The position numbers were made by a program, and so were the translations under genes. Shown piece after piece: positions 6,362-12,575 of a DNA stretch of 18,684 nucleotides. Below the pieces are notes generated by a model, which did not search any database, had not been told where the DNA came from, and worked only from the letters and a program-made list of their open reading frames with translations. The stretch's first letter is position 1; the number at the start of each line of letters is the position of its first letter. The stretch is from Pirellulales bacterium. GTDB taxonomy: Bacteria > Planctomycetota > Planctomycetia > Pirellulales > JAICIG01. The stretch lies in assembly GCA_025924495.1 (NCBI GenBank), contig JAICIG010000118.1, forward strand, positions 1 to 18,684. The letters are read 5' to 3'.

Positions 6362-6802
6362 TCGAATTCACGACTTGGCTTGAGAGCAGGCGCGGGGCAG
6401 CAATCAAACAGCGATCTCTTTGCTGTCGCGATTTCGGCTGGTTCTGGCGTCTCTCGGTGCGCTCGTGGAAGCGGCGACGCGGTTCTCGTGTAGGTAGAGT
6501 AAGCACGCGGGCCGCGCTGCCGTATTTTGCGCTTCAACGCGGGTCGGCCAATCGCTTGGCGTGTTCGATCCCGGCGGGCGCCGCGGTGCGTTTGCGCCCG
6601 TTTTGCCAACCCCTCGCGCCACGCGCACAGCTTTTCGCCGAGCCAAACCCCGCGCCGGTTTCTGACCGTGAGTCGCGGCGTCGCCAAAGCTCGTGGAGCG
6701 GCTACAGAGGGCGCGGATTCAGGATTACAATCGAACGCACGAATCGGCGCCGCGGATTCTCGCGACGCTCCGGGCCCGCAACTTTGTCGCACGAGTGAGT
6801 TC
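6362..6802 (+). other. 441-base gene-free region upstream of the CorA gene
   Basis: No convincing gene lies here. The open frame that runs into the transporter gene from 6527 encodes Arg/Ala/Pro-rich sequence without family resemblance. Small hairpins are visible (ACAGC/GCTGT near 6407-6425 and GCCAA-TCGC-TTGGC at 6547-6560). I do not recognise an M-box or ykkC-type riboswitch. The region is long enough for a regulatory leader of the magnesium transporter gene, but I see no direct evidence of one. Confidence 0.35.
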
Positions 6803-7951
6803 ATGTCCAAGTCTGTCCGTCATCGGCGGCGCAAACCCTATTTCCGGCGACGCACGAAATCGGGAGCTCCTCCGGGCGTGTTCGCACTCGATCCCCAGGC
6901 TCCGCGGCCTCGAGTCCAGGCGATTTGCTACGGTCCCGAAGACTTTGAAGAACTCGACATCCAAGATCTCGGTTCTTTGAAGGCGTTGCTGAGCAAGTTT
7001 GCCGTCACTTGGGTGAATGTTGCAGGCGTCGGGCACGAAGAGACGATTCGGCAGTTGGGCCAGATCTTCCATTTGCACCTTTTGGCCCTGGAGGACGTCG
7101 TCAACGTTCATCAACGAGCTAAGGTCGAGCAGTACGGCGATCAGACGTATGTCGTGCTTCGCATGCCCTATGCCAATGCTCACTTGGAAACCGAACAGGT
7201 GAGCCTCTTCATTGGACGCAATTTCGTCCTGACATTTCTTGAGGATCCTGGCGACGTTTTCGAACAAGTCCGCGTCAATCTCCGCGGCGCGGCGGGACGC
7301 CTGCGCAGCGAGGGGCCAGGCTATCTTGCCTACGCGCTGATCGACGCCGTGGTCGACGCCTACTTTCCGTTGGTCGAGTCGTTCGGCGAGCGATTGGATG
7401 CGCTGGAAGACGAAGTGATCGAGCGGCCAAGCCGCCGAGCCATTGCCGAAGTCCACGACGCCAAGCACGATTTGCGGACGTTGCGGCGAGCGGTCTGGCC
7501 GCTGCGTGAGGCGATCAGTTCGTTGTATCGCGATGCGTCAGCGCTGTTCAATGAAGAAACCCGCATTCATTTGCGCGACTGTTATGATCATGCCGTGCAA
7601 ATCATCGACATCGTGGAAACCTATCGCGAGTTGGGGTCCGACCTGACCGACCTGTATCTATCAAGCCTCAGCACGCGCATGAACGAGGTCATGAAAGTGT
7701 TGACCGTGATTTCGACGCTGTTCATGCCGCTGGGCTTCATTACCGGCCTCTACGGCATGAACTTCAACCCTAATGCATCGCCTTGGAACATGCCCGAGCT
7801 GAACTGGCGGTGGGGCTATCCCTACGCTTTGAGCCTGATGGCGATGTCCACAATCGGCATGCTGTATTTCTTTCGGCGTCGCGGTTGGCTCGGCGCTCTG
7901 GCGCCGGGACCGGCTCCGGATATGGTCCTTAACGCCCAAGAACACAAATAA
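6803..7951 (+). CDS. corA: CorA-family magnesium/cobalt transporter
   Basis: This 382-residue protein is a homopentameric inner-membrane channel for Mg2+ (also Co2+ or Ni2+). Residues 1-22 are a very basic tail (VRHRRRKPYFRRRTK). Residues about 35-280 form the cytoplasmic funnel domain with the family strings LALEDVVNVHQRAKVEQYGD and FIGRNFVLTFLEDP. The long stalk helix leads into TM1 (about 296-317), the GMN signature at 318-320 (YGMNFNP) and TM2 (about 338-358), followed by the basic stop FFRRRGW. The open frame extends upstream to 6527; the start at 6803 is chosen because the preceding 92 residues are low-complexity and the basic N-terminus fits relatives as I know them. The Shine-Dalgarno is weak (GAGTGAG). 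Confidence 0.93.
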   Translation: MSKSVRHRRRKPYFRRRTKSGAPPGVFALDPQAPRPRVQAICYGPEDFEELDIQDLGSLKALLSKFAVTWVNVAGVGHEETIRQLGQIFHLHLLALEDVVNVHQRAKVEQYGDQTYVVLRMPYANAHLETEQVSLFIGRNFVLTFLEDPGDVFEQVRVNLRGAAGRLRSEGPGYLAYALIDAVVDAYFPLVESFGERLDALEDEVIERPSRRAIAEVHDAKHDLRTLRRAVWPLREAISSLYRDASALFNEETRIHLRDCYDHAVQIIDIVETYRELGSDLTDLYLSSLSTRMNEVMKVLTVISTLFMPLGFITGLYGMNFNPNASPWNMPELNWRWGYPYALSLMAMSTIGMLYFFRRRGWLGALAPGPAPDMVLNAQEHK

Positions 7952-8124
7952 TGCGGCGAATGTCCTTTTGAAGTTGTGTGGCAGGCGGCAAGTCGGACGA
8001 TTCGCGGCGCCTGCGGGGCGAATATTCAGTTTACAACTTCAATGAAATGAGTCTCCCGTCGATTGGAATCCGGGCATCGGCGCGATGCATCGGCGGGGAA
8101 TATTGGACTGCGGCAGGTTTTTTT

Positions 8125-8664
8125 ATGGTTTACTTTGGATTAACGCTGCTGTTCGTCTTGGTGCTACTGACCGGCTGGACCATGACCGTGCTCAGCTTGC
8201 CCGGCAATTGGGTCATGGTGATCGCGACCGCGCTGTTCGCGTATCTCGCGCCCGAGAATGGACCGCATATCAGTTGGACAGTGGTGGCGGTATTGGTTGT
8301 TTTGGCGCTGCTGGCCGAATTGCTTGAATTTGCGGCCGGCGCCGTCGGAGCCGCCAGAGTGGGAGGCAGCAAGCGCGGCGCACTGTTGGCGATTGTGGGC
8401 GCTATGACGGGCGCCATTTTCGGGGCAATGGCCGGAACCGCAATTCCAATCCCACTCGTCGGATCGATGATTGGCGCTATCGGCGGCGCCAGCCTTGGCG
8501 CCTTGGCCGGCGCGATGTTGGGCGAAGCGTGGAAAGGACGCACGCTAGAGGAAAGCTGGAAGATAGGGCAGGCCGCCTTTTGGGGCAGGTTTTTCGGCAC
8601 GGTGGCCAAGACCGCAATCGCCTCGGCGATGGTCGTTATTGGCATCGCCGCGGCCGTGCTGTAG
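8125..8664 (+). CDS. DUF456 family membrane protein
   Basis: This 179-residue integral membrane protein starts directly with a transmembrane helix (VYFGLTLLFVLVLLTGW). The DUF456 hallmark LSLPGNWVMV (about 24-33) follows, then a second helix, ISWTVVAVLVVLALLAELLEF (49-69). A long glycine-zipper helix region (GAMTGAIFGAMAG... GAIGGASLGALAGAMLGE, 92-134) and a last helix (163-178) complete it. The frame is open from a GTG at 7978, but the extra 49 residues are polar and unlike the family; the ATG at 8125 gives the usual length. Only AGG is visible as a Shine-Dalgarno. The function of DUF456 is not established. The 3' end converges with the winged-helix gene 24 bases away. Confidence 0.85.
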   Translation: MVYFGLTLLFVLVLLTGWTMTVLSLPGNWVMVIATALFAYLAPENGPHISWTVVAVLVVLALLAELLEFAAGAVGAARVGGSKRGALLAIVGAMTGAIFGAMAGTAIPIPLVGSMIGAIGGASLGALAGAMLGEAWKGRTLEESWKIGQAAFWGRFFGTVAKTAIASAMVVIGIAAAVL

Positions 8665-8688
8665 GCGGTGCTCGTCGGCGATCCGTGC

Positions 8689-8910
8689 TTAACGCAACGA
8701 AACCTTGCGGCTACGCGCGTCGCCATCGACTGCGATTTTATCCTCGCGAGCTAGCCAGCCGAGGGCCAGCATCACCAAATCGCGCGGGGCGCCAAGCTGC
8801 TTCACAATTTGCGCCATGCTAAGCGGACCCTTGTCGGCCAACAGCCGCCAGACGTCCCCGGCGGTTTCGCCGATGTGTTCGATGTCGCAGCTCATGCCTG
8901 CCGTAGCCAT
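8689..8910 (-). CDS. Small winged helix-turn-helix protein (DUF2582-like)
   Basis: This 73-residue protein is one winged-helix domain. Helix 1 is ETAGDVWRLLADKG, the helix-turn-helix is LSMAQIVKQLGAPRDLVMLALGWLAREDKI and the wing is AVDGDARSRKVSL. This matches the wHTH pattern of DUF2582 (PF10771) proteins, found in many bacteria and archaea, for which DNA binding is assumed. The start at 8910 is decided by GGAGGAG seven bases upstream; a possible ATG at 8931 would place that ribosome binding site inside the gene. It stands alone on the minus strand, with 655 bases and an intrinsic terminator before the next gene upstream. Confidence 0.85.
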   Translation of the reverse strand: MATAGMSCDIEHIGETAGDVWRLLADKGPLSMAQIVKQLGAPRDLVMLALGWLAREDKIAVDGDARSRKVSLR

Positions 8911-9211
8911 TGGGCAACTCCTCCAGTGCATTAGTCTTCGACAGCGGCCCGAGGCGAAGCGTCAATGCCGTTTCGGGCCGACTCGCGAAAATATACCGCA
9001 TGAAAGAACCAACTCTCAAGATAATCGATTGCAATTGGATGGATAGGAAGAGTGTGATGAATGTAGCGAATGCGTCGAATGCGTTGGCGTCGCCCCTCCA
9101 CGTTGCCCTTGCCTTAGCCGGGTCATGCGAATCACGGACGCCGGATGGCCAGCGCCACCTGCTCGCGAATTTGAAGGAAACGACACTTGGATTCGCCGAA
9201 GTCGCGTTCCA
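8911..9211. other. Gene-free stretch upstream of the winged-helix gene
   Basis: This should hold the promoter of the minus-strand winged-helix gene; I cannot assign -35 and -10 boxes with confidence. A plus-strand open frame (ATG 9001, TAA 9213-9215, 71 codons) lies here, but it lacks a Shine-Dalgarno and resembles nothing I know. It includes three imperfect copies of a nine-base unit, GAATGCGTC-like, at 9059-9085. Confidence 0.3.
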
Positions 9212-9257
9212 ATAAAAAAGGGCCCGATTGGCCTTGCGGGTGACCAATCGGGCCCTT
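9212..9257 (-). terminator. Strong intrinsic terminator, minus strand
   Basis: AAGGGCCCGATTGG (9218-9231) and CCAATCGGGCCCTT (9244-9257) form a perfect 14-pair stem with a 12-base loop. On the minus strand the stem runs into TTTTTTATT, the U-tract of a rho-independent terminator. On the plus strand no T-tract follows, so the signal acts on transcripts coming from the right. Confidence 0.85.
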
Positions 9258-9563
9258 CAACCGTGAAAAAGTGGTGTCGCCCGCGGCGGGCTTCGATCGC
9301 TAGTGGTTGCGACGCGGAGTTCTAAGATTCACGGTGCGTCATGAACGCGAGCAGGTATTTGTTTTGGCCCGGAGCTGCGGGGCTCAGGGCCAACTGGGTC
9401 GAACATGAGCGACCTTCTCTTTAGCAGTCCTTGTGCCAAAGGGCATCGGCTTGGTCCGACGCTGGGTAACCAATGCTTAAGCTCCTATTAAGCAATTGTT
9501 TGCGACGATTCTCGTGGGACAGCCGCTGCACGGTGCGGAAAGGCGGCTTTGTAAGAGTTACAA
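9218..9563 (-). ncRNA. Candidate structured RNA or structured 3' UTR of unknown class
   Basis: Read on the minus strand, nearly the whole stretch can fold into a series of hairpins. From 5' to 3' they are: 9563-9549 (six pairs, TTGTAA/TTACAA); 9538-9523 (CCGC/GCGG); 9498-9471 (ten pairs, one bulge, loop TAGGAGC); 9445-9434 (TGCC/GGCA); 9414-9397 (GGTCG/CGACC); 9393-9364 (seven pairs TTGGCCC/GGGCCAA, one mismatch, four more); 9335-9260 (outer eight pairs ACCGTGAA/TTCACGGT enclosing seven pairs at 9274-9280/9309-9315 and a GC hairpin at 9279-9291); and 9257-9218, the terminator. I find no RNase P, tmRNA, SRP or 6S signature and no tRNA. It begins just past the stop of the 140-residue protein gene, so it may be that gene's 3' UTR or a separate RNA with its own promoter. 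The 5' end is unknown. Confidence 0.4.
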
Positions 9564-9565
9564 GA

Positions 9566-9988
9566 TCAGGAGAGCAGGCTAAATGTGATCGCACGAAAAA
9601 TACCCGCTACCTCGTTGAATTCACGGTCGTCAGCCTGGCAAAAGACCAGATAAGAGGCTTCGGCCGTTTGAAAGCTCCGCACCTGTGCGGTATTGGTCAG
9701 GTCAAGGCAATAAAAATTCATGTCCCAACCGACCAAATCGTGCCCAGCGACGGTCTCGGCGACGCGCTCGGCATCGAGTTCGTCGTACTCCTGCTGCATG
9801 GTTTTGAGGGCAGCGTCAACTAGCTTCTGAGGAGCCACCTCAGCGGGATGAATCGTGATGGACCAAAATGCCCCGCCCGGACTATAAACGGTAATCGCAT
9901 TGCCGCTGTCGCGCGCCTCAATCTCATCCAAAGACCAGTTGTCGGGATACTGAAAGTGGATGCCCAGCTTGTCATAGGTCAACGGCAT
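9566..9988 (-). CDS. Uncharacterised protein, possible PsbP/DcrB-like fold
   Basis: This 140-residue protein starts MPLTYDKLGIHFQYPDNWSL. It reads as alternating strands and helices, with ITVYSPGGAFWSITIHP, a central helix APQKLVDAALKTMQQEYDEL, then VGWDMNFYCLDLTNTAQVRSF and a closing EVAGIFRAITFSL. A 'xxFxYPxxW' opening and this layout recall DUF1795/DcrB or PsbP-like proteins, but that is a fold impression only. No signal peptide or membrane helix is present, so it should be cytoplasmic. The open frame continues upstream to 10711, but that extension is antisense to the TPR gene and Arg/Pro-rich; the ATG at 9988 has AGGAAGAG about 8-15 bases upstream. Confidence 0.75.
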   Translation of the reverse strand: MPLTYDKLGIHFQYPDNWSLDEIEARDSGNAITVYSPGGAFWSITIHPAEVAPQKLVDAALKTMQQEYDELDAERVAETVAGHDLVGWDMNFYCLDLTNTAQVRSFQTAEASYLVFCQADDREFNEVAGIFRAITFSLLS

Positions 9989-10082
9989 TTCCAACTCTTC
10001 CTGCTGATTTTCGATCGCCGTAACTGCCGAACATTCATCATATCCGACGACCCTCGGCCGGCGAGGATGGGCTGCAGTTTTC

Positions 10083-10100
10083 TGTCGGTATTGTCCGACA
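10083..10100. promoter_or_regulatory. Inverted repeat in a divergent intergenic region
   Basis: TGTCGG (10083-10088) and CCGACA (10095-10100) are perfect arms around TATTGT. It lies about midway between two divergent genes (minus-strand start at 9988, plus-strand start at 10270), where an operator would be expected. No adjacent regulator gene suggests what might bind it. Confidence 0.3.
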
Positions 10101-10269
10101 TTGCGGGGTTTTGGTACTGTTGGCGGCCTAGATAAGGCGGCCGCAAGGTATGTCTGCACGCCACGAGGCGGCGCGTCGACGTGTGCGCTGGTAAAGCCGA
10201 GCAATTCACCGAGGCCTCGTACACTGTTGCGTGCGCGACCGCTGGGTCCAAAATCACCGGTATTCCGCC

Positions 10270-11178
10270 ATGGCTCGAACTCGCCGCGTCGCGCAGATCT
10301 GCTGGCCGGCGGTGGCTCTCCTAACGGCTGTAGCGGGCTGCCGACTACATCGAGGCGCTGAGCCAGTCTCGCGTTCGCTCGTGCAGTGCCGACAATTGTC
10401 GCAGCAAGGCCTTCGCGCCCGGGAACGCAACGATTTGCCCGGCGCGGAGCGGCTGCTAGCGCAGGCGGTTGAATCGTGTCCAGTGGATGCCGAGGCACGC
10501 CAGCGGTATGCCGAAGTCTTGTGGCAGCGCAATAAGCAGGAACAGGCCCTCTCTCAGCTCGACGAGGCGGTTCGATTGTCGAGCGAAGACGCCAACTTGC
10601 TGGCGCAAGCAGCCGAAATGCGGCTGTCGTTGGGGCAAGCGTCGCAAGCCGAGGAACTAGCCGAACGGGCGATCGACTTCGATCCAAAAAATGCAGCGGC
10701 GTGGGCTGCACGCGGTCGGATCAGGCGACGACTCGGAAAGCTTCATGAAGCTCTGGCCGACTTTCACCGAGTGCTTGGGCTCGAGCCCGACGACCGCAGC
10801 GCGATGCGCGACATCGCCGAGGCCTATCAGGAGCTGCAACGTCCGCAGCAGGCGCTGGCTGCGTGGCAAATGCTTTGCGATAGCTACGCGCCGGGAGAAG
10901 AGCCGCAGCATATTTTGTATCAGACCGGATTGGCATACAATGCAGTGGCGAGACCGGCCGACGCAGTCGAATACTTGCGATCTGCCAGTCAGCGCGGCCC
11001 AGCAGATCCCGAGCTGTTATTCCAGCTAGCCGATGCGGAACTGCGAGCCGGTCGGCGCGATGAGGCGCGGCAGACGGCACAGCAAGCCCTGAGAATTGAA
11101 CCCGGTCACGCAGCCAGTCGCGCCTTGCTGGAGCGCCTCGTGGCCACCCGCGGCGAGTCTGCTATTTCGCCGCGTTGA
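10270..11178 (+). CDS. TPR-repeat lipoprotein
   Basis: This is a 302-residue protein. MARTRR is followed by a hydrophobic stretch and the lipobox VAGC with Cys24, so it should be lipidated and held at a membrane. The mature protein is almost entirely tetratricopeptide repeats in 34-residue steps, for example PVDAEARQRYAEVLWQRNKQEQALSQLDEA, DPKNAAAWAARGRIRRRLGKLHEALADFHRVLGLEP and GPADPELLFQLADAELRAGRRDEARQTAQQALRIEP; about seven units fit. TPRs are protein-binding scaffolds, and the partner is not apparent. The frame is open from 10231, but only the start at 10270 gives a normal lipoprotein signal. There is no clear Shine-Dalgarno. It reads divergently from the 140-residue protein gene. Confidence 0.87.
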   Translation: MARTRRVAQICWPAVALLTAVAGCRLHRGAEPVSRSLVQCRQLSQQGLRARERNDLPGAERLLAQAVESCPVDAEARQRYAEVLWQRNKQEQALSQLDEAVRLSSEDANLLAQAAEMRLSLGQASQAEELAERAIDFDPKNAAAWAARGRIRRRLGKLHEALADFHRVLGLEPDDRSAMRDIAEAYQELQRPQQALAAWQMLCDSYAPGEEPQHILYQTGLAYNAVARPADAVEYLRSASQRGPADPELLFQLADAELRAGRRDEARQTAQQALRIEPGHAASRALLERLVATRGESAISPR

Positions 11179-11504
11179 GCGGCTTGCCGGGGGCAGATGC
11201 GAGTTGCCAATAGGCCATGGTGGGCAAGCTATCTTGACTCGGCGCTGGGTTTCTGTCGGCGGCGCCGTGGATTCGGGGCAGTCGTTATTATCCTCACCGC
11301 CGGAACTTCGGGAATTCTTCAAGCTGTCGGCGCCGCCGGCCAATCGCCTTTTGCGGCTGCGAGCCCCGGGATTGATCTGGCGCTGGCGGCGGAAGGCCGC
11401 CCGGTTTGACTTCCGGACCCGGCGACCTAACTTTTGGCAAGCACGTGTCTGCGCCTGCAGGCGCAGAGACCGCGAAATTGCGCGAGCATAACCAGGAGCC
11501 CGGC
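11179..11504 (+). other. Gene-free region ahead of the 77-residue protein gene
   Basis: No gene is supported in these 326 bases; the open frames here are Arg/Ala/Pro-rich and without family features. The stretch is GC-rich, contains the 20-base palindrome listed separately, and ends in the AGGAG Shine-Dalgarno (11494-11498) of the next gene. Confidence 0.4.
11448..11467. promoter_or_regulatory. Perfect 20-base palindrome
   Basis: TCTGCGCCTG is followed at once by its reverse complement CAGGCGCAGA, and after one mismatch two more pairs fit outside (GT/AC). It ends 37 bases before the start of the 77-residue protein gene. A zero-spacer palindrome suits a dimeric DNA-binding protein better than an RNA hairpin, which would need a loop. 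Confidence 0.45.
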
Positions 11505-11738
11505 ATGCCACAAATTATCGAGTCGGAGCGAACATTCGTTGAGCGCCGAAAGCACGAGCTTCCGCCCGAAGCCCCGGGGCGTGAACGCCGGCAGTTTGCC
11601 GACAGCCACGACGAGCTCTCGCCGGCTGCTCAAGAACTAGCGGGCGCGATCGATACTTACAAAGTCTCCCATCGCCGACGGTTTATCACCTACGAGGAAA
11701 TGTTGGCCGTCATCTTGTCGTTGGGCTATCACAAATAG
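11505..11738 (+). CDS. Conserved-looking small basic protein of unknown function
   Basis: This 77-residue protein starts MPQIIESERTFVERRKHELP. AGGAG lies six bases before the ATG and decides this start over an upstream one in the same frame (11406). Two features stand out: ERRQFADSHDELSPAAQELAGAIDTYK, a charged helical segment, and the basic end SHRRRFITYEEMLAVILSLGYHK. I recall similar short proteins in other planctomycetes but know of no named family or function. It is soluble, rich in Arg and Glu, and has no Cys. The YEEMLAVILSLGY helix suggests a small protein- or nucleic-acid-binding module; that is a guess. Confidence 0.75.
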   Translation: MPQIIESERTFVERRKHELPPEAPGRERRQFADSHDELSPAAQELAGAIDTYKVSHRRRFITYEEMLAVILSLGYHK

Positions 11739-11761
11739 CCGCCATGCTGGCCGTCTGTTCA

Positions 11762-11777
11762 ACTGCCCTCCGGCAGT
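11762..11777. terminator. Weak terminator hairpin between convergent genes
   Basis: ACTGCC-CTCC-GGCAGT is a perfect six-pair stem with a four-base loop in the 61 bases between two convergent genes. On the plus strand it is followed by GCGTTGTTTGTT, a poor T-tract, so it would be a weak terminator at best. Confidence 0.4.
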
Positions 11778-11799
11778 GCGTTGTTTGTTCGAGGTTCGA

Positions 11800-12267
11800 T
11801 CAGCGATTGGCTTGAGGTGCGGGGGGCTGCCGCAATTCGCGCAAGGAAAACCTGCGACCGTCAAACACAATGGTCGCCCGTTCTAGCACGAACTGTGCCG
11901 TCTGCCGCTCGCGGTCGATGAATACCCGCGCGTTTCGAACCTCCTGTCTGCTAAGGCGGGGCGCTCCTAGGCCCTGGGGCCGGTTCGTTTTGAGCGCCGC
12001 CAGGCGTTGCACGACTATCCTCCCCTGCGAGCTTTGTGCGCATGCACTTAGCCAGCCTTGATCGTCTTTGAATTGCAACCGAAAACATTGGTTGCCGAGC
12101 TGGACATTGGCGCTAACCAGCACGTGGACCTTGAGGTCCCACAGAGTCGCCAGCGCGATGCCGATTAAAATGACCGCGATCGGCACGCCTAGTCTCAAGC
12201 CGAACCAGCTAGGACGGCGATTATCGAACGCTTCGTTATCGCTCTCGTTTTCGAGCGACAATGCCAT
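11800..12267 (-). CDS. Single-pass membrane protein of unknown function
   Basis: This 155-residue protein has an acidic cytoplasmic N-terminus (ALSLENESDNEAFDNRRP) and one membrane helix at about residues 23-44 (LRLGVPIAVILIGIALATLW). An extracytoplasmic part of about 110 residues follows, rich in strands (KVHVLVSANVQLGNQCFRLQF, ARVFIDRERQTAQFVLERATIVFDG). I recognise no family. The start at 12267 has GGGGAG about 6 bases upstream; an in-frame ATG further upstream would add polar residues only. It is convergent with the 77-residue protein gene and divergent from the leucine-rich repeat gene, so it is its own transcript. Coding status rests on the hydrophobic helix, the ribosome binding site and the lack of any competing frame. 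Confidence 0.65.
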   Translation of the reverse strand: MALSLENESDNEAFDNRRPSWFGLRLGVPIAVILIGIALATLWDLKVHVLVSANVQLGNQCFRLQFKDDQGWLSACAQSSQGRIVVQRLAALKTNRPQGLGAPRLSRQEVRNARVFIDRERQTAQFVLERATIVFDGRRFSLRELRQPPAPQANR

Positions 12268-12575
12268 CGACAGCTCCCCAAGCCTCATCCAGTTTCGCGA
12301 CACAGGCTTTGTCGGCATTATAGACGCGACGCTTGCTCGCCAGCGGTTCGTCGGGGGGGCAGGCTAGCATTGCTGCTGGCCGATTGCGGCGAGGCCGGCC
12401 CGCCATTGGGCCGCTTTTGCATTTTTTGGCAGTTTTTTTCTCGACGGACGCCGTTGTTGGTAACTGACGGAGCCCCGGAGCCCACTCTAACGTGCGGTCG
12501 GCGATTTAAGGAACTATTCGCCGGTTTGATGCAAATAGGTGATTTTGCGAAACTTTTCTCCGCAGGCGGTGTTTG
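12268..12575 (+). other. Divergent intergenic region with terminator-like hairpin
   Basis: These 308 bases hold no gene and must contain the promoters of two divergent genes. CGGCCC-GCCATT-GGGCCG (12396-12413) is a six-pair stem followed on the plus strand by several T-runs (CTTTT, ATTTTTT, GTTTTTTT up to 12437). It looks like an intrinsic terminator aimed rightward, yet no plus-strand gene ends nearby, so it may be an attenuator in the leader of the leucine-rich repeat gene. Confidence 0.4.

Noticed and set aside
6561..6585. GTTCGATCCCGG-like string resembling a tRNA T-arm
   Set aside because: No matching acceptor, D-arm or anticodon arm could be paired around it on either strand.
9001..9215. 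71-codon plus-strand frame ending three bases before the 9218 stem
   Set aside because: No Shine-Dalgarno, no family resemblance, and partly built on a nine-base repeat; kept only as a remark in the gap entry.
8819..9247. 142-residue minus-strand frame
   Set aside because: It starts inside the terminator stem and overlaps the winged-helix gene, which has the better ribosome binding site and a known fold.
9270..9300. Minus-strand GGGCGACACCA resembling a tRNA or tmRNA 3' end
   Set aside because: The bases before it do not form a T-arm stem, and no acceptor partner was found, so a tRNA or tmRNA is not supported.
9989..10711. Upstream extension of the minus-strand 140-residue protein to a 381-residue frame
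   Set aside because: The added part is Arg/Pro/Ala-rich, lies antisense to the TPR lipoprotein gene, and the ATG at 9988 has a plausible ribosome binding site and a natural N-terminus.
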